This document shows positions 27,865 to 38,269 of a stretch of 64,000 nucleotides of DNA, piece after piece. The translations under genes were made by a program, and so were the position numbers. The notes under the pieces are model-generated. The model saw only the letters and a program-made list of their open reading frames with translations. It was not told where the DNA came from and did no database searches. The stretch is from Bacteroidales bacterium (GTDB lineage: Bacteria; Bacteroidota; Bacteroidia; Bacteroidales; VadinHA17). Each line of letters begins with the position of its first letter. Position 1 is the stretch's first letter. The stretch spans positions 1-64,000 of the forward strand of contig PLNT01000016.1 of assembly GCA_003141895.1 (NCBI GenBank). Direction: 5' to 3'.

Positions 27865-29235
27865 ATGTATGCGATTGTTGATATTGAAACTACAGGAGGG
27901 AGTTCACAGTTTGAAAAAATTACTGAAATTGCTATATATCAGCACGATGGAAAAAAAATAACAGAAGAATTCATTTCACTTGTTAATCCCGAAAGGAATA
28001 TCCCTTATTTTATTACCAATCTTACAGGAATAACCAATGAAATGGTTGAGTGTGCACCTCGCTTTTTTGAGATTGCCAGGAAGATAATTGAGATGACAGA
28101 AGGACGGACTTTTGTAGCTCATAATGCGCGTTTCGATTATTCATTCATCAGGCAGGAATACAAATCTCTTGGTTTTAATTTTAAACGGAGCATTCTTGAT
28201 ACAGTCGCTCTCAGCAGGAAACTTCTCCCCGGGCATGCTTCTTACAGTCTTGGTAATATTTGCCAGGACCTTAATATTAGCATAAACGGGCGCCACAGAG
28301 CCGGGGGGGATGCACTGGCAACTGTCAGACTTCTGGAGATTCTGATTGCAAAGGATACCGAGCTCAATGAAATAGGATCGTCTCTTCTTAAAAATGCAAG
28401 AGTATCGAAGTTAAATCCGAAGCTCGATCTTGCTAAAATAGAAACCATTCCGGAAGAGCCGGGAATATACTATTTCTATAATGAAAAGGGAGATCTTATA
28501 TACATCGGGAAAAGTCGTAATCTGCAGCAAAGAATAAGCACGCATCTTTCAAATAATACAACTAATCGTGCAATGGAAATGCGCGATATCATAGCTGACA
28601 TAGACTGGGAGATTACAGGAAGCGAGCTTATTGCTCTCCTTAAAGAATCATTTGAGATAAAGCGTAATAAACCTGTGTATAACAGGGCACAACGAAGGAC
28701 ATCCTTTCAATGGGGAATTTTTAGTAATTACGATAATAATGGTTATCTCAATTACCGGTATGGTCAGGTAAATGATCATGAAATGCCTGTTTCAGTATTT
28801 ACCTCAAAAGACAAGGCGAAATCAAAATTAAGTTCTTTCATTGAAACTTTTGGGCTCTGTCAGAAACTAACCGGATTATATGATACTGAAGGACCCTGCT
28901 TCCATTATCATGTGGGCCTGTGTAAGGGCGCCTGCATAGGGAAAGAGTCTGCGGAAGAGTACAATTTAAGGGCAGTAAAAGCAATTGAGGAATTCAGTTT
29001 CACAAGGCGTAACTTTTTCATTATTGATAAAGGACGTGACAATGAAGAACGATGTGCTGTGAAGATCATTAACGGGAAATACACAGGTTGGGGATATTTT
29101 AATATCAATGATATGGGCTTCGGACTTTCGGCGGTTCATGAATGCATAACGCCATCAGCAGATAACCGGGATATTCAGGTTATATTGAAATCATATCTCA
29201 AAAGTAATAAGGTAGAGAAGATCATTGAGTTTTGA
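27865..29235 (+). CDS. DnaQ-like DEDDh 3'-5' exonuclease fused to a GIY-YIG (UvrC/Cho-like) nuclease domain
   Basis: YAIVDIETTGGSSQFEKITEIAI, FVAHNARFDYSFI, HRAGGDALAT, then GIYYFYNEKGDLIYIGKSRNLQQRISTHL. Confidence 0.9.
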   Translation: MYAIVDIETTGGSSQFEKITEIAIYQHDGKKITEEFISLVNPERNIPYFITNLTGITNEMVECAPRFFEIARKIIEMTEGRTFVAHNARFDYSFIRQEYKSLGFNFKRSILDTVALSRKLLPGHASYSLGNICQDLNISINGRHRAGGDALATVRLLEILIAKDTELNEIGSSLLKNARVSKLNPKLDLAKIETIPEEPGIYYFYNEKGDLIYIGKSRNLQQRISTHLSNNTTNRAMEMRDIIADIDWEITGSELIALLKESFEIKRNKPVYNRAQRRTSFQWGIFSNYDNNGYLNYRYGQVNDHEMPVSVFTSKDKAKSKLSSFIETFGLCQKLTGLYDTEGPCFHYHVGLCKGACIGKESAEEYNLRAVKAIEEFSFTRRNFFIIDKGRDNEERCAVKIINGKYTGWGYFNINDMGFGLSAVHECITPSADNRDIQVILKSYLKSNKVEKIIEF

Positions 29236-29254
29236 ATAAATAAATGCTGGCGCA

Positions 29255-29306
29255 GATTTGGCTTCGCCGAGCTCGCATCGCTGGCGCGGATTTGTAATCC
29301 GTGCCC
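29255..29306. repeat. Nested palindromic intergenic repeats (GGCTTCGCC hairpin module next to GGCGCGGATTTGTAATCCGTGCC hairpin)
   Basis: gatttggcttcgccgagctc identical to 6821-6840; adjacent 10-bp-stem hairpin. Confidence 0.7.
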
Positions 29307-29329
29307 ATTTCCTTTGCTAGCGGCAGTGG

Positions 29330-30013
29330 TTATTCGTGAAACCTATACCCTATCCCAGATTCAGTAATGAGTAATGTAGGTTTGGCAGGGTCGTCTTCGA
29401 TTTTTTTCCTTAGTTGAGCAACAAATACCCGTAATATCTGTGTTTGTCCGACATATCCGAAACCCCAGATTTCCTTTAAAATATTCTGATGAGTCAATAC
29501 TCTCCCCGAGTTCTTTGCAAGCAGGGCAAGCAAAGAAAATTCGGTAGAGGTTAATTTCAAAATACAATCATTCTTCCTGGCTATATGATTCGCAAGATCA
29601 ATGGTGAAATTGCCAAAAGTAAGGATTGAACTGATATCCCCTCCGGTGGCAGCTCTTAAAGCAACGCGTATTCTTGCAAGCAGTTCCCCGGTTCTGAATG
29701 GCTTTGTGAGAAAATCATTTGCCCCGTTATCGAGGGCTATTATTATATCATCTTCGGAATTTTTTACAGAAAGAATAAGTATTGGTTTCTGATACCATTC
29801 CCTTATCTTTTTCAGTACTTCCATCCCATCAGCATCGGGTAATCCCAGGTCGAGTATGATAAGTGCAGGATGCTGCGTGGCAGCTGCTATCAACCCGTCT
29901 TTCCCCGTACCAGCTTCAAAAATTTTAAATCCGTTTGATGAAAGTGTAATCTCAAGCAACCGTCTTATTTGCACCTCATCATCAATGATAAGTATTGTAT
30001 CGGGTAAATTCAT
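29330..30013 (-). CDS. kdpE: KdpE response regulator
   Basis: TILIIDDEVQIRRLLEITLSSNGF, ALIILDLGLPDADGMEVLKKIREW, NDFLTKPFRTGELLARIRVALR; follows kdpD. Confidence 0.92.
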   Translation of the reverse strand: MNLPDTILIIDDEVQIRRLLEITLSSNGFKIFEAGTGKDGLIAAATQHPALIILDLGLPDADGMEVLKKIREWYQKPILILSVKNSEDDIIIALDNGANDFLTKPFRTGELLARIRVALRAATGGDISSILTFGNFTIDLANHIARKNDCILKLTSTEFSLLALLAKNSGRVLTHQNILKEIWGFGYVGQTQILRVFVAQLRKKIEDDPAKPTLLITESGIGYRFHE

Positions 30014-30016
30014 CTT

Positions 30017-32689
30017 TTATGACTTTATAGCTACTTCTGGTATTTCAGTAGGAGTTTTAATAGTAAATTTTGCTCCACCATTTTGCCTGTTTTCAACTGT
30101 GATTGTCCCTTTATGCGCTTCTACAAATCCTTTCGCAATTGAAAGACCCAATCCTGTACCACCTGCTTTTGAACCCTCTACTCTATAGAATTTGTTAAAA
30201 ATAAGCGAAATTTCTTTAGGAGGAAATCCCGGACCTCTGTCCATGACCTGTATTATCAAAAACCCATTATCATAAAAAGCTTTAACACGTAAATTAGTTG
30301 ATGTACTTGCGTATTGAGTCGCATTGTAGATAAGGTTATAGAGAACCTGTTCCATCAATCCGAAGTCGATTTTCACAAATGGCATATTTTCAGGTATAAC
30401 TATCTGCAATTTAAATGGTTTGAGCTCATCCTGTAAACTTTCAATCACTTTATTTATCAGATCATGAATATCGCACCAGTCGAGCCGCGGACTTATCCTC
30501 CCGCTCTCAAGACGCGACATATTAAGAAGGTTCTCTATCAGACGGTTTAATCTTTTAGAAGCGTTGAATATTTCATTCGTAAGTTCCTTTCTTATCTCCT
30601 GTGGATGTTCAGTAATAATTAAAGAGTCTGAGGCACCCATGATTGTTGCCACAGGTATCCTCAGTTCATGTGAGATGGAGTTAAAGAGAGTTTTATAAAG
30701 TTTATCCGATTCGTTTAAAAGGAAGGCCTGTTTAGCCATATTGCGAAGATACTCCCGCTCAAATTTACCAGATATTTGGGAGATAAAAGTCTCCCAGAAT
30801 TGTTCCTCACCCTGGGTAAATACAATTTCCTGTTGAATCGCAATGACCCCAAGGTTCATCTGATTTCCTTTTAAAGGATAAAATGTATAATTCGATGAGG
30901 GTAACGTGTCGGTATGCTTACCAGCCTTTGTAGAGTGCTGGAAGGTCCAGGAAGCAACACTCATGTCATTTTTTGAAATGGTGAAGTTTCCATTTTTCTT
31001 GCTTGTATATTCAAGCTCATTTGAATCGCTTTTAAGCAATATCCGGCTTTCCAGATTAAAATATTTCTTAATGTCATTTTTTGCAATAGTAATAACCTCT
31101 TCTATTCCAGTGGCAGTAGAGAGTTCCCTTGTAAGCTGGTACAGAGCATTTGTACGTTCCTCACGAACCCTGATCTTCTTCTCCTGTCTCCTTATCCTTG
31201 ATGTAAGAACCCCGCTCAATAAAGCGATAATAAAAAACATTATGAGCATCAGCATGTCCTCCGGTTTATCAACATGCAAAGTATATGGAGGGGGTATGAA
31301 AAAGAAATCCCAGATAAGTGCGCTCATTGTTGCAGCCATAAGTATCGGTCCTGTACCGATAAAAAATGCAAGGGCCGAGACAACAAATAGCAAAACATAT
31401 GATACAACCTGGTAACCAATAAATCTTTTTAGAAGTAAACAGATGAGAGTAGTCAGGATAACGGTTAATGCGGCGACTAAATATTGCCGGATATTGGAGG
31501 TGAAAGATGGCAATGAGACTTTTTCCTTATACCTGTCTTTCGATTGAATATCTGAACCTAAAATATAGACATCAATGTTGCCGCTATAGCGTATCAGCCG
31601 GTTCACAAAATTGCCAAGCCGCAACAAGGTGAGAAGATTACGCACCCGTGGTTTGCCTATGATTATATGTGTAATGTTTTCTTTTTGTGCAAAATCCACG
31701 ATAGCTTTAACCATATCGTTATTGGTGATAAACCTGAATTTGATACCCAATTGCCTCGACAGAGCGATATTTTTGTTTAGTTGTTCACTTTCTTTTACAT
31801 CGGGTTTGTAGGATGTCTCGACATAAACTGCCTGCAGATCTGCCCCCATTGTGTAAGAAAGGTTTTTAGCCCATCGGAGTAGTTTGGCAGATTGCTGGGT
31901 ATGACTTACCGCTACCAGCAGATGTAATCCGGATTTCCATGGGCCTTTGATCCGCTTGCGTTGCATGTATTCGTGCAGCTGTTTGTCGACACGGTCAGCT
32001 ACTATACGCAATGCCATTTCCCTAAGCGCCGTAATATTCCCTTTCCGGAAAAAACTCCCGACAGCTTCTTTTGATCTTTCAGGTGCATATACTTTCCCTT
32101 CTGCAAGCCTTTGCAGCAGCTCATCAGGTGTAAGATCAATCACTTCAATTTCATCAGCATTTTCAAAAATTTCATCCGGTAATGTTTCCCTGACAATAAT
32201 ACCCGTAATCTGTGCAACAGTATCGGACCGGCTTTCGAGATGTTGTACGTTGACCGTAGTATAAACATTTATACCATTATCAAGTATCTCCAGGACATCC
32301 TGATATCGTTTTGCGTGCCTGCTGCCAGGCGCATTTGTATGAGCAAGTTCATCAACCAGAACAAGAAGTGGTTTTCTGGCAATTATAGCATCGAGATCCA
32401 TTTCGGTGACACTGGTTGTTTTGTACTGATAAACTTTTCGTGGTATCACTTCAAAACCATTAACCAGGTCGGCTGTTTCCTTCCGGTTGTGTGTTTCAAC
32501 ATAGCCAATGACAATATCGCAACCCTTAGACTTCTCTGCCTGTGCTGTCTGAAGCATAGTATAAGTCTTGCCTACTCCGGCGCACATTCCAAAGAATATT
32601 TTCAGTTTGCCCCGTTTACTTTTTTCTTCTTCTAATTTCAGAGAAGCAAGAAGTTCATCGGGATCAGGACGATTATCATCGTTGTCCAT
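30017..32689 (-). CDS. kdpD: KdpD osmosensitive K+ channel histidine kinase
   Basis: RGKLKIFFGMCAGVGKTYTMLQTAQ, DELAHTNAPGSRHAKRYQDV, four TM block, HELRIPVATIMGASDSL, GTGLGLSIAKGFVEAHKG. Confidence 0.95.
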   Translation of the reverse strand: MDNDDNRPDPDELLASLKLEEEKSKRGKLKIFFGMCAGVGKTYTMLQTAQAEKSKGCDIVIGYVETHNRKETADLVNGFEVIPRKVYQYKTTSVTEMDLDAIIARKPLLVLVDELAHTNAPGSRHAKRYQDVLEILDNGINVYTTVNVQHLESRSDTVAQITGIIVRETLPDEIFENADEIEVIDLTPDELLQRLAEGKVYAPERSKEAVGSFFRKGNITALREMALRIVADRVDKQLHEYMQRKRIKGPWKSGLHLLVAVSHTQQSAKLLRWAKNLSYTMGADLQAVYVETSYKPDVKESEQLNKNIALSRQLGIKFRFITNNDMVKAIVDFAQKENITHIIIGKPRVRNLLTLLRLGNFVNRLIRYSGNIDVYILGSDIQSKDRYKEKVSLPSFTSNIRQYLVAALTVILTTLICLLLKRFIGYQVVSYVLLFVVSALAFFIGTGPILMAATMSALIWDFFFIPPPYTLHVDKPEDMLMLIMFFIIALLSGVLTSRIRRQEKKIRVREERTNALYQLTRELSTATGIEEVITIAKNDIKKYFNLESRILLKSDSNELEYTSKKNGNFTISKNDMSVASWTFQHSTKAGKHTDTLPSSNYTFYPLKGNQMNLGVIAIQQEIVFTQGEEQFWETFISQISGKFEREYLRNMAKQAFLLNESDKLYKTLFNSISHELRIPVATIMGASDSLIITEHPQEIRKELTNEIFNASKRLNRLIENLLNMSRLESGRISPRLDWCDIHDLINKVIESLQDELKPFKLQIVIPENMPFVKIDFGLMEQVLYNLIYNATQYASTSTNLRVKAFYDNGFLIIQVMDRGPGFPPKEISLIFNKFYRVEGSKAGGTGLGLSIAKGFVEAHKGTITVENRQNGGAKFTIKTPTEIPEVAIKS

Positions 32690-32695
32690 CTGATC

Positions 32696-33586
32696 TTACT
32701 TTTTTTCGAATTTTGAAATTAACGCTGCTGCCTGTTCTTCTGTGGTTTTTAAACGAAACAACATTTTTTTCAGCTCTTCGATATCGTTAGGATTTATATC
32801 TTCTATAGATTCTTTCTGCAAAGTTACTGACATTTTCTGCTTGTTTTTCTTAATATTATCTGCCATTTCGTTCACAACTACCGAAATCTCAGAAAATTCA
32901 TCATTCCCGTCGAAATACAACCGCTGATTAAAATCGCTTGAAACAATTTCCTTCAGTCCATGGTACAGTTGAAAAAAACGCCTGTTAAAATAAGCGGCAA
33001 AACTAAAAGCAAAACTCATTCCAATTAAAAAACACATGGTTGCAAGGATTGTCATCTTTGTAAGAGCACTTTGTGACGAAGCCTTGGCGTCATCTGTTTT
33101 TACTTCTAGTGCTTTCCCGTTCATCTGTGAAAGTAAAGACAACTGCTGATAAAGATTTCCAGATTTATTTTGAAGATAAAACAAACCTGCAGCTGATTTT
33201 GGTGATTTTATTATGGTTTGCAAAGAATCTCTGTATTCAATATAATCAGCCTCGATACCCGATACAAGTTTATCTTCCCCGGGCTCTGTGATGTTATTCT
33301 TTTCAGATAGTAGTGACTGATTTATCTGTTTAAGTTCTTTTGCAATTTTCAAACTATCATGAACCCTTTTTGTTAAAAAGGAGGTAGTGATTTCCTGATT
33401 TATGTTCATCAGACCTTCCGACATCTCGCGTGCATAAACAACAGACAAGTAATTTTCCTTCAGAATTGCACTGGTCTTGGATGACAGTTTATTAAGATAA
33501 TAACCTGAAAAAACAGCCAACACAGATATGATTATAAATAAAAAAATCATACCAAGGGTAAATCGTGTGCGGATTGAATGTTTCAT
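32696..33586 (-). CDS. 4HB_MCP-like sensor plus HAMP protein without a kinase domain, inside the kdp operon
   Basis: Two TM helices flanking a helical periplasmic domain; HAMP-like GLKEIVSSDFNQRLYFDGNDEFSEISVVVNEMADNI; ends before any HisKA/HATPase motif. Confidence 0.75.
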   Translation of the reverse strand: MKHSIRTRFTLGMIFLFIIISVLAVFSGYYLNKLSSKTSAILKENYLSVVYAREMSEGLMNINQEITTSFLTKRVHDSLKIAKELKQINQSLLSEKNNITEPGEDKLVSGIEADYIEYRDSLQTIIKSPKSAAGLFYLQNKSGNLYQQLSLLSQMNGKALEVKTDDAKASSQSALTKMTILATMCFLIGMSFAFSFAAYFNRRFFQLYHGLKEIVSSDFNQRLYFDGNDEFSEISVVVNEMADNIKKNKQKMSVTLQKESIEDINPNDIEELKKMLFRLKTTEEQAAALISKFEKK

Positions 33587-33624
33587 AACATTTATGTTAG
33601 TGGTTACTGGTTATTGGGTGCTGG

Positions 33625-34236
33625 TTACTGGTGGATTTTATTTAGTTCTAAATTTAACAATAATACGTTAATGCGGGATTCACCTAAACATAAAAACTGT
33701 GGATCTTCAGTCATTTCCTTAATTATTTTCAGAAGTTTTTCTTTTTGAGTGCTATCGAAATGCCTGGCTGATGCGACTCTTTCTACCTGCATTAAAGCTG
33801 CTTCAGGGGAGATATGGGGATCCAGACCACTTCCCGAGGCAAATGCCATTTCTTTTGGAGTTAACAAGGGGTCTGGCAAAGAATTCATTTTTGCAAAAAG
33901 GACACGTCGGGCAGTAACCTGTTTTTTTAATGTATCGCTTGTAGGTCCATAGTTTGATGCTCCCGATGGAATTGGATTATAACCAATGGCAGAAGGTCTC
34001 GACCAGAAATAGATAGTGCTGTCAAATTTTTGGCCAATGAGTTCCGATCCTATAATTTTTCCATCCTTCATAATCAGGCTGCCATTGGCTTTGGAGTGGA
34101 AACCCAACTGTGCCAGGCCGGTCATTAAAAGCGGATAGATAATACCTGTAAGTATAGTCATTACAAGCAAAAATTTTAAGGCTATTATAGTTTGTGTTTT
34201 CATAATGAGTTTAATTTTTGTTTTTAATTGTTGCAC
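33625..34236 (-). CDS. kdpC: KdpC K+-transporting ATPase subunit C
   Basis: LTGIIYPLLMTGLAQLGFHSKANGSLI, SELIGQKFDSTIYFWSRPSAIGYN, GSGLDPHISPEAALMQVERVA. Confidence 0.95.
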   Translation of the reverse strand: MQQLKTKIKLIMKTQTIIALKFLLVMTILTGIIYPLLMTGLAQLGFHSKANGSLIMKDGKIIGSELIGQKFDSTIYFWSRPSAIGYNPIPSGASNYGPTSDTLKKQVTARRVLFAKMNSLPDPLLTPKEMAFASGSGLDPHISPEAALMQVERVASARHFDSTQKEKLLKIIKEMTEDPQFLCLGESRINVLLLNLELNKIHQ

Positions 34237-34239
34237 TTT

Positions 34240-36330
34240 TTAAATCATATGTACAGAAACAAGTAACATATCTATCAGCTTGATGCCAATAAATGGTACA
34301 ATAATTCCTCCGATTCCATAGATAACAATATTCAAAGCCAGCACACGGTTGGCCGAGATGGGTCTGTACTTCACACCTTTCAGTGCGAGCGGAATAAGAG
34401 CCACAATAATAAGTGCATTAAAAATCACAGCGCTTAATATTGCGCTTTCAGGTGAATGAAGTTTCATAATATTCAGTACTCCCAGCGGAGATATACCAGA
34501 AGCTGTAACATATAGGGATGTAGCGATAGCGGGTATTATGGCGAAATATTTAGCAACATCATTGGCAATACTGAAGGTAGTCAATGCTCCACGTGTCATA
34601 AGTAACTGCTTGCCAGTTTCAACCACTTCTATGAGTTTTGTCGGATTACTGTCGAGATCAACCATATTTCCTGCTTCCCTGGCCGCCTGGGTACCGGTAT
34701 TCATTGCAAGACCCACATCGGCCTGGGCGAGTGCCGGCGCATCATTTGTTCCATCGCCTATCATTCCAACCAGATGACCATTTGCCTGTTCTTCTCTTAT
34801 ACGGTGAAGCTTATCTTCTGGTTTAGCTTCTGCAAGAAAATCATCAACACCGGCTTCAGCAGCAATGGCAGCTGCAGTCTGCGGATTATCACCTGTTATC
34901 ATAATTGTGCGGATACCCATCATTCGAAGCTGTGCGAACCGTTGCTTAATTCCTCCCTTAACAATATCCTTAAGATGAATAACACCCATTACCTGATTAT
35001 TTTCAGCTACAACCAACGGGGTTGCTCCCTGACGTGAAAGTTCCGTTACAGTCTCTTCTACATTTTTTGGGAAAAATCCATTATTGTTTTCTATGAATTT
35101 TTTTATAGCGTTTGAAGAGCCTTTTCGAATACTTCTAAGTTGACCATCAGGATTTCTGAAGTCAAGACCGCTCATACTGGTTTGCGCGGTGAAGGGGACA
35201 AATACACTGTCCATAGGCTGCATTTCCCTGGCTCTTATATTAAACTGTTCTTTTGCCAAAACAACAATCGACCGGCCTTCGGGCGTTTCATCAGCCAGTG
35301 ATGCCAGTTGTGCTGCATCAGCAAGTTGTTCTTTAGTAAATCCTTCGGCTGGGATAAATTCTGTAGCCATCCGGTTACCCAATGTAATTGTTCCTGTTTT
35401 ATCAAGAAGTAACACATCTGTATCTCCGGCAGCTTCAATTGCTTTTCCGCTGGTGGCTATAACATTTTTTCGCAGTAATCTGTCCATACCACTTATTCCA
35501 ATAGCACTAAGCAAACCCCCAATAGTTGTAGGAATGAGGCAGACAAGAAGTGAAATCAGAACAGGCAGCGTCAGGTTGTGATTTGCGGAAACACCAGAAG
35601 CTTTCAGACTATATCCGAAGTACGCCGGCAGGGCAACAACTACTAAAAGGAAAATAATAGTAAGACCTGAGAGAAGAATGATCAAAGCAATCTCATTCGG
35701 TGTTTTCTGCCGTTTTGCACCCTCAACCAGGGCAATCATCCGGTCAAGAAATGTAAAACCGGGTTCGGAAGTTATTTGAATAGTAATAGTGTCGCTGATC
35801 ACTTTGGTTCCTCCTGTTACGGCACACCTGTCACCACCGCTCTCGCGGATTACGGGAGCAGATTCTCCTGTAATGGCAGATTCATCGACACTGGCAATAC
35901 CTTTTATGACATCACCATCAGCAGGAATTACATCTCCGGCATCACATATCACTACATCACCTTTCCTCAGATCATTGGCAAGAACTATTTCTTCCTTATT
36001 ATTGATAAGCTTACGAGCTTTTGTCTGAGTGCGGCTCTTACGTAAACTGTCAGCCTGAGCTTTACCCCGGCCTTCAGCAACTGCTTCGGCAAAATTGGCA
36101 AATAAAACTGTAAACCAGAGCCAGAGTGTAATCTGAAAGTTAAAGTTTGAAAAATGACTGTTTAATATATCAGTAAATACGACTACCGTCGTCATTAATG
36201 CTCCAATACCAACAATGAAAATAACCGGGTTTTTAACAAGAACACCAGGGTTCAGTTTGATAAAAGAATCCTTTAATGCCTGGACAGCTATTTCCCTGGT
36301 AAAAAGCTGATTCATATTTCGTTTTTCCAT
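34240..36330 (-). CDS. kdpB: KdpB K+-transporting P-type ATPase
   Basis: [71 protein letters not shown]. Confidence 0.97.
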   Translation of the reverse strand: MEKRNMNQLFTREIAVQALKDSFIKLNPGVLVKNPVIFIVGIGALMTTVVVFTDILNSHFSNFNFQITLWLWFTVLFANFAEAVAEGRGKAQADSLRKSRTQTKARKLINNKEEIVLANDLRKGDVVICDAGDVIPADGDVIKGIASVDESAITGESAPVIRESGGDRCAVTGGTKVISDTITIQITSEPGFTFLDRMIALVEGAKRQKTPNEIALIILLSGLTIIFLLVVVALPAYFGYSLKASGVSANHNLTLPVLISLLVCLIPTTIGGLLSAIGISGMDRLLRKNVIATSGKAIEAAGDTDVLLLDKTGTITLGNRMATEFIPAEGFTKEQLADAAQLASLADETPEGRSIVVLAKEQFNIRAREMQPMDSVFVPFTAQTSMSGLDFRNPDGQLRSIRKGSSNAIKKFIENNNGFFPKNVEETVTELSRQGATPLVVAENNQVMGVIHLKDIVKGGIKQRFAQLRMMGIRTIMITGDNPQTAAAIAAEAGVDDFLAEAKPEDKLHRIREEQANGHLVGMIGDGTNDAPALAQADVGLAMNTGTQAAREAGNMVDLDSNPTKLIEVVETGKQLLMTRGALTTFSIANDVAKYFAIIPAIATSLYVTASGISPLGVLNIMKLHSPESAILSAVIFNALIIVALIPLALKGVKYRPISANRVLALNIVIYGIGGIIVPFIGIKLIDMLLVSVHMI

Positions 36331-36348
36331 AATATTTATTTTGAAAAT

Positions 36349-38034
36349 TTAAAAAGTAACACCCAGATTCATCAAAAAATGTTCGACAATAGGACCAAGT
36401 GCAAGAGGCGGGAAAAAAGTCAATCCTCCAACTATAAGAATAACACTTATCAACAGCATGACAAACAGCCAGTTGTCGGTTCTGAAGGTACCTGATGAAA
36501 CAGGGGTGATCTTTTTCTTTGCCATGCTCCCTGCTATAGCCATAACAGGAACAATTATTCCAAAACGACCTATAAGCATGCCAAATCCAATCATCAGGTT
36601 ATAAAAAACTGTGTTTGCGTTGAGCCCGGCAAAAGCGCTGCCATTATTTCCGGCTGCCGAGCTAAAAGCATATAATATTTCTGAAAGACCATGTGGACCT
36701 GCATTATTCAGTCCCGCCAGTCCGGCGGGCACCGAACAGGCAACTGCGGAAAATAATTTTATGACAATACTTGGAGCTAAAACTGCAAGAATAGCCATTT
36801 TCATCTCAAAAGCTTCAATCTTTTTGCCCAGGTACTCCGGAGTTCGGCCAACCATGAGTCCTGCAATAAAAACAGTCAGTATTATAAAAATTATTATACC
36901 ATATAAACCCGATCCCACTCCACCAAAAATTATCTCACCCAGCATGAGGTTGAACATTGCTACGAGACCTGACAATGGTGACAAACTATCATGCATTGCA
37001 TTTACTGAACCATTCGAGGTAACAGTGGTAGTGACTGACCAAAGTACACTGTTCATCACTCCAAACCTGGTTTCCTTTCCTTCCATAGAACCAGCAACAT
37101 TCAATACATTGTTGTGACTATATTCCGCCCAGAGCGATATGGCCAGACCCAATGCAAAGAGGATAAACATAGTAATAAATATCGCCCTTGCCTGGCGTTT
37201 GGACTTCATATAATATCCGAATGTAAACACAAGACCAGCTGAGATAATGATAAGTGAAAACATTTCCAGCAAGTTGGAAAAAGGTGTCGGATTTTCAAAT
37301 GGATGAGCACTGTTGGCATTAAAAAATCCTCCTCCGTTTGTACCAAGTTGTTTTATCGCAATTTGAGATGCAGCAGGTCCAAGTGGAATAATCTGTTGCG
37401 TTCCCTGTAGGGTAGTTGCTTTGACATAATGCGAAAATGTTTGTACTGCTCCCTGTCCTACTAATATAATAGTGAGAAGAATTGAAAGAGGTAATAACAC
37501 ATAAAGAACACTTCTGGTCATATCAGCCCAAAAATTACCCAAAGCATCAGTAGTTTTCCTGGTCAGCCCACGTATAAGGGCCAATACCACTGATATACCG
37601 GTTGCCGCACTGACAAAATTCTGAACAGTAAGACCCATCATCTGAACCAGGTAACTCAAAGTATTTTCGCCGCTATAAGATTGCCAGTTTGTATTTGTTA
37701 TAAAGCTCGCAGCTGTATTAAACGAAAGATGCCATGAAACATTCGGCAGCTTTTCTGTATTCAGGGGCAGATATGCCTGAAACATCTGTATTAGAAATAA
37801 AAATACCATACCAAAAAGATTGAAAAGGAGAACGCCATACAAGTAGGTTTTCCAGTTCATCTCCTCCTCGCTTTTAAGACCTGAAACCTTGTATATTGAT
37901 GTTTCAAGCCAACCAAAGACTGGCTTCATAAAATGTTTTTCACCCATGAATACTTTTGCCATATACTTACCTAACAAAGGCGAGAGTACTATAAGCAGTA
38001 CCATGAAAATGATCAGTTGAATCGCTTCGTTCAT
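36349..38034 (-). CDS. kdpA: KdpA K+-transporting ATPase subunit A
   Basis: NTAASFITNTNWQSYSGENTLSYLVQM, LGTNGGGFFNANSAHPFENPTP, GRTPEYLGKKIEAFEMKMA. Confidence 0.97.
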   Translation of the reverse strand: MNEAIQLIIFMVLLIVLSPLLGKYMAKVFMGEKHFMKPVFGWLETSIYKVSGLKSEEEMNWKTYLYGVLLFNLFGMVFLFLIQMFQAYLPLNTEKLPNVSWHLSFNTAASFITNTNWQSYSGENTLSYLVQMMGLTVQNFVSAATGISVVLALIRGLTRKTTDALGNFWADMTRSVLYVLLPLSILLTIILVGQGAVQTFSHYVKATTLQGTQQIIPLGPAASQIAIKQLGTNGGGFFNANSAHPFENPTPFSNLLEMFSLIIISAGLVFTFGYYMKSKRQARAIFITMFILFALGLAISLWAEYSHNNVLNVAGSMEGKETRFGVMNSVLWSVTTTVTSNGSVNAMHDSLSPLSGLVAMFNLMLGEIIFGGVGSGLYGIIIFIILTVFIAGLMVGRTPEYLGKKIEAFEMKMAILAVLAPSIVIKLFSAVACSVPAGLAGLNNAGPHGLSEILYAFSSAAGNNGSAFAGLNANTVFYNLMIGFGMLIGRFGIIVPVMAIAGSMAKKKITPVSSGTFRTDNWLFVMLLISVILIVGGLTFFPPLALGPIVEHFLMNLGVTF

Positions 38035-38046
38035 ATTTTTAAGGTA

Positions 38047-38211
38047 TTAAAATTTATCAGGTCTTAATAAAGTATAAACTAAATAGCCCAATATCAGGAG
38101 TGCAATAATTCCTCCGATAAGATAACTAAGTGGACCGTTAGAAACATTCGTACCCGATTGTATAGGTACAACTAAAAGAGACAGTAGCGATGTTGAAGCT
38201 TTTGAGTTCAT
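38047..38211 (-). CDS. kdpF: KdpF-like small membrane subunit (54 aa: MNSKASTSLLSLLVVPIQSGTNVSNGPLSYLIGGIIALLILGYLVYTLLRPDKF)
   Basis: Translated by hand; absent from the ORF track; hydrophobic helix ending YTLLRPDKF as in KdpF; directly upstream of kdpA. Confidence 0.82.
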   Translation of the reverse strand: MNSKASTSLLSLLVVPIQSGTNVSNGPLSYLIGGIIALLILGYLVYTLLRPDKF

Positions 38212-38269
38212 AATATTTTCTGTATAATTTTGATATTAATTAAACCTGTAAATTATTGATTGTCTTTGA

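Noticed and set aside
30906-31415. 169-aa plus-strand ORF
   Set aside because: Antisense shadow of kdpD.
36611-37117. 168-aa plus-strand ORF
   Set aside because: Antisense shadow of kdpA with no recognisable motif.
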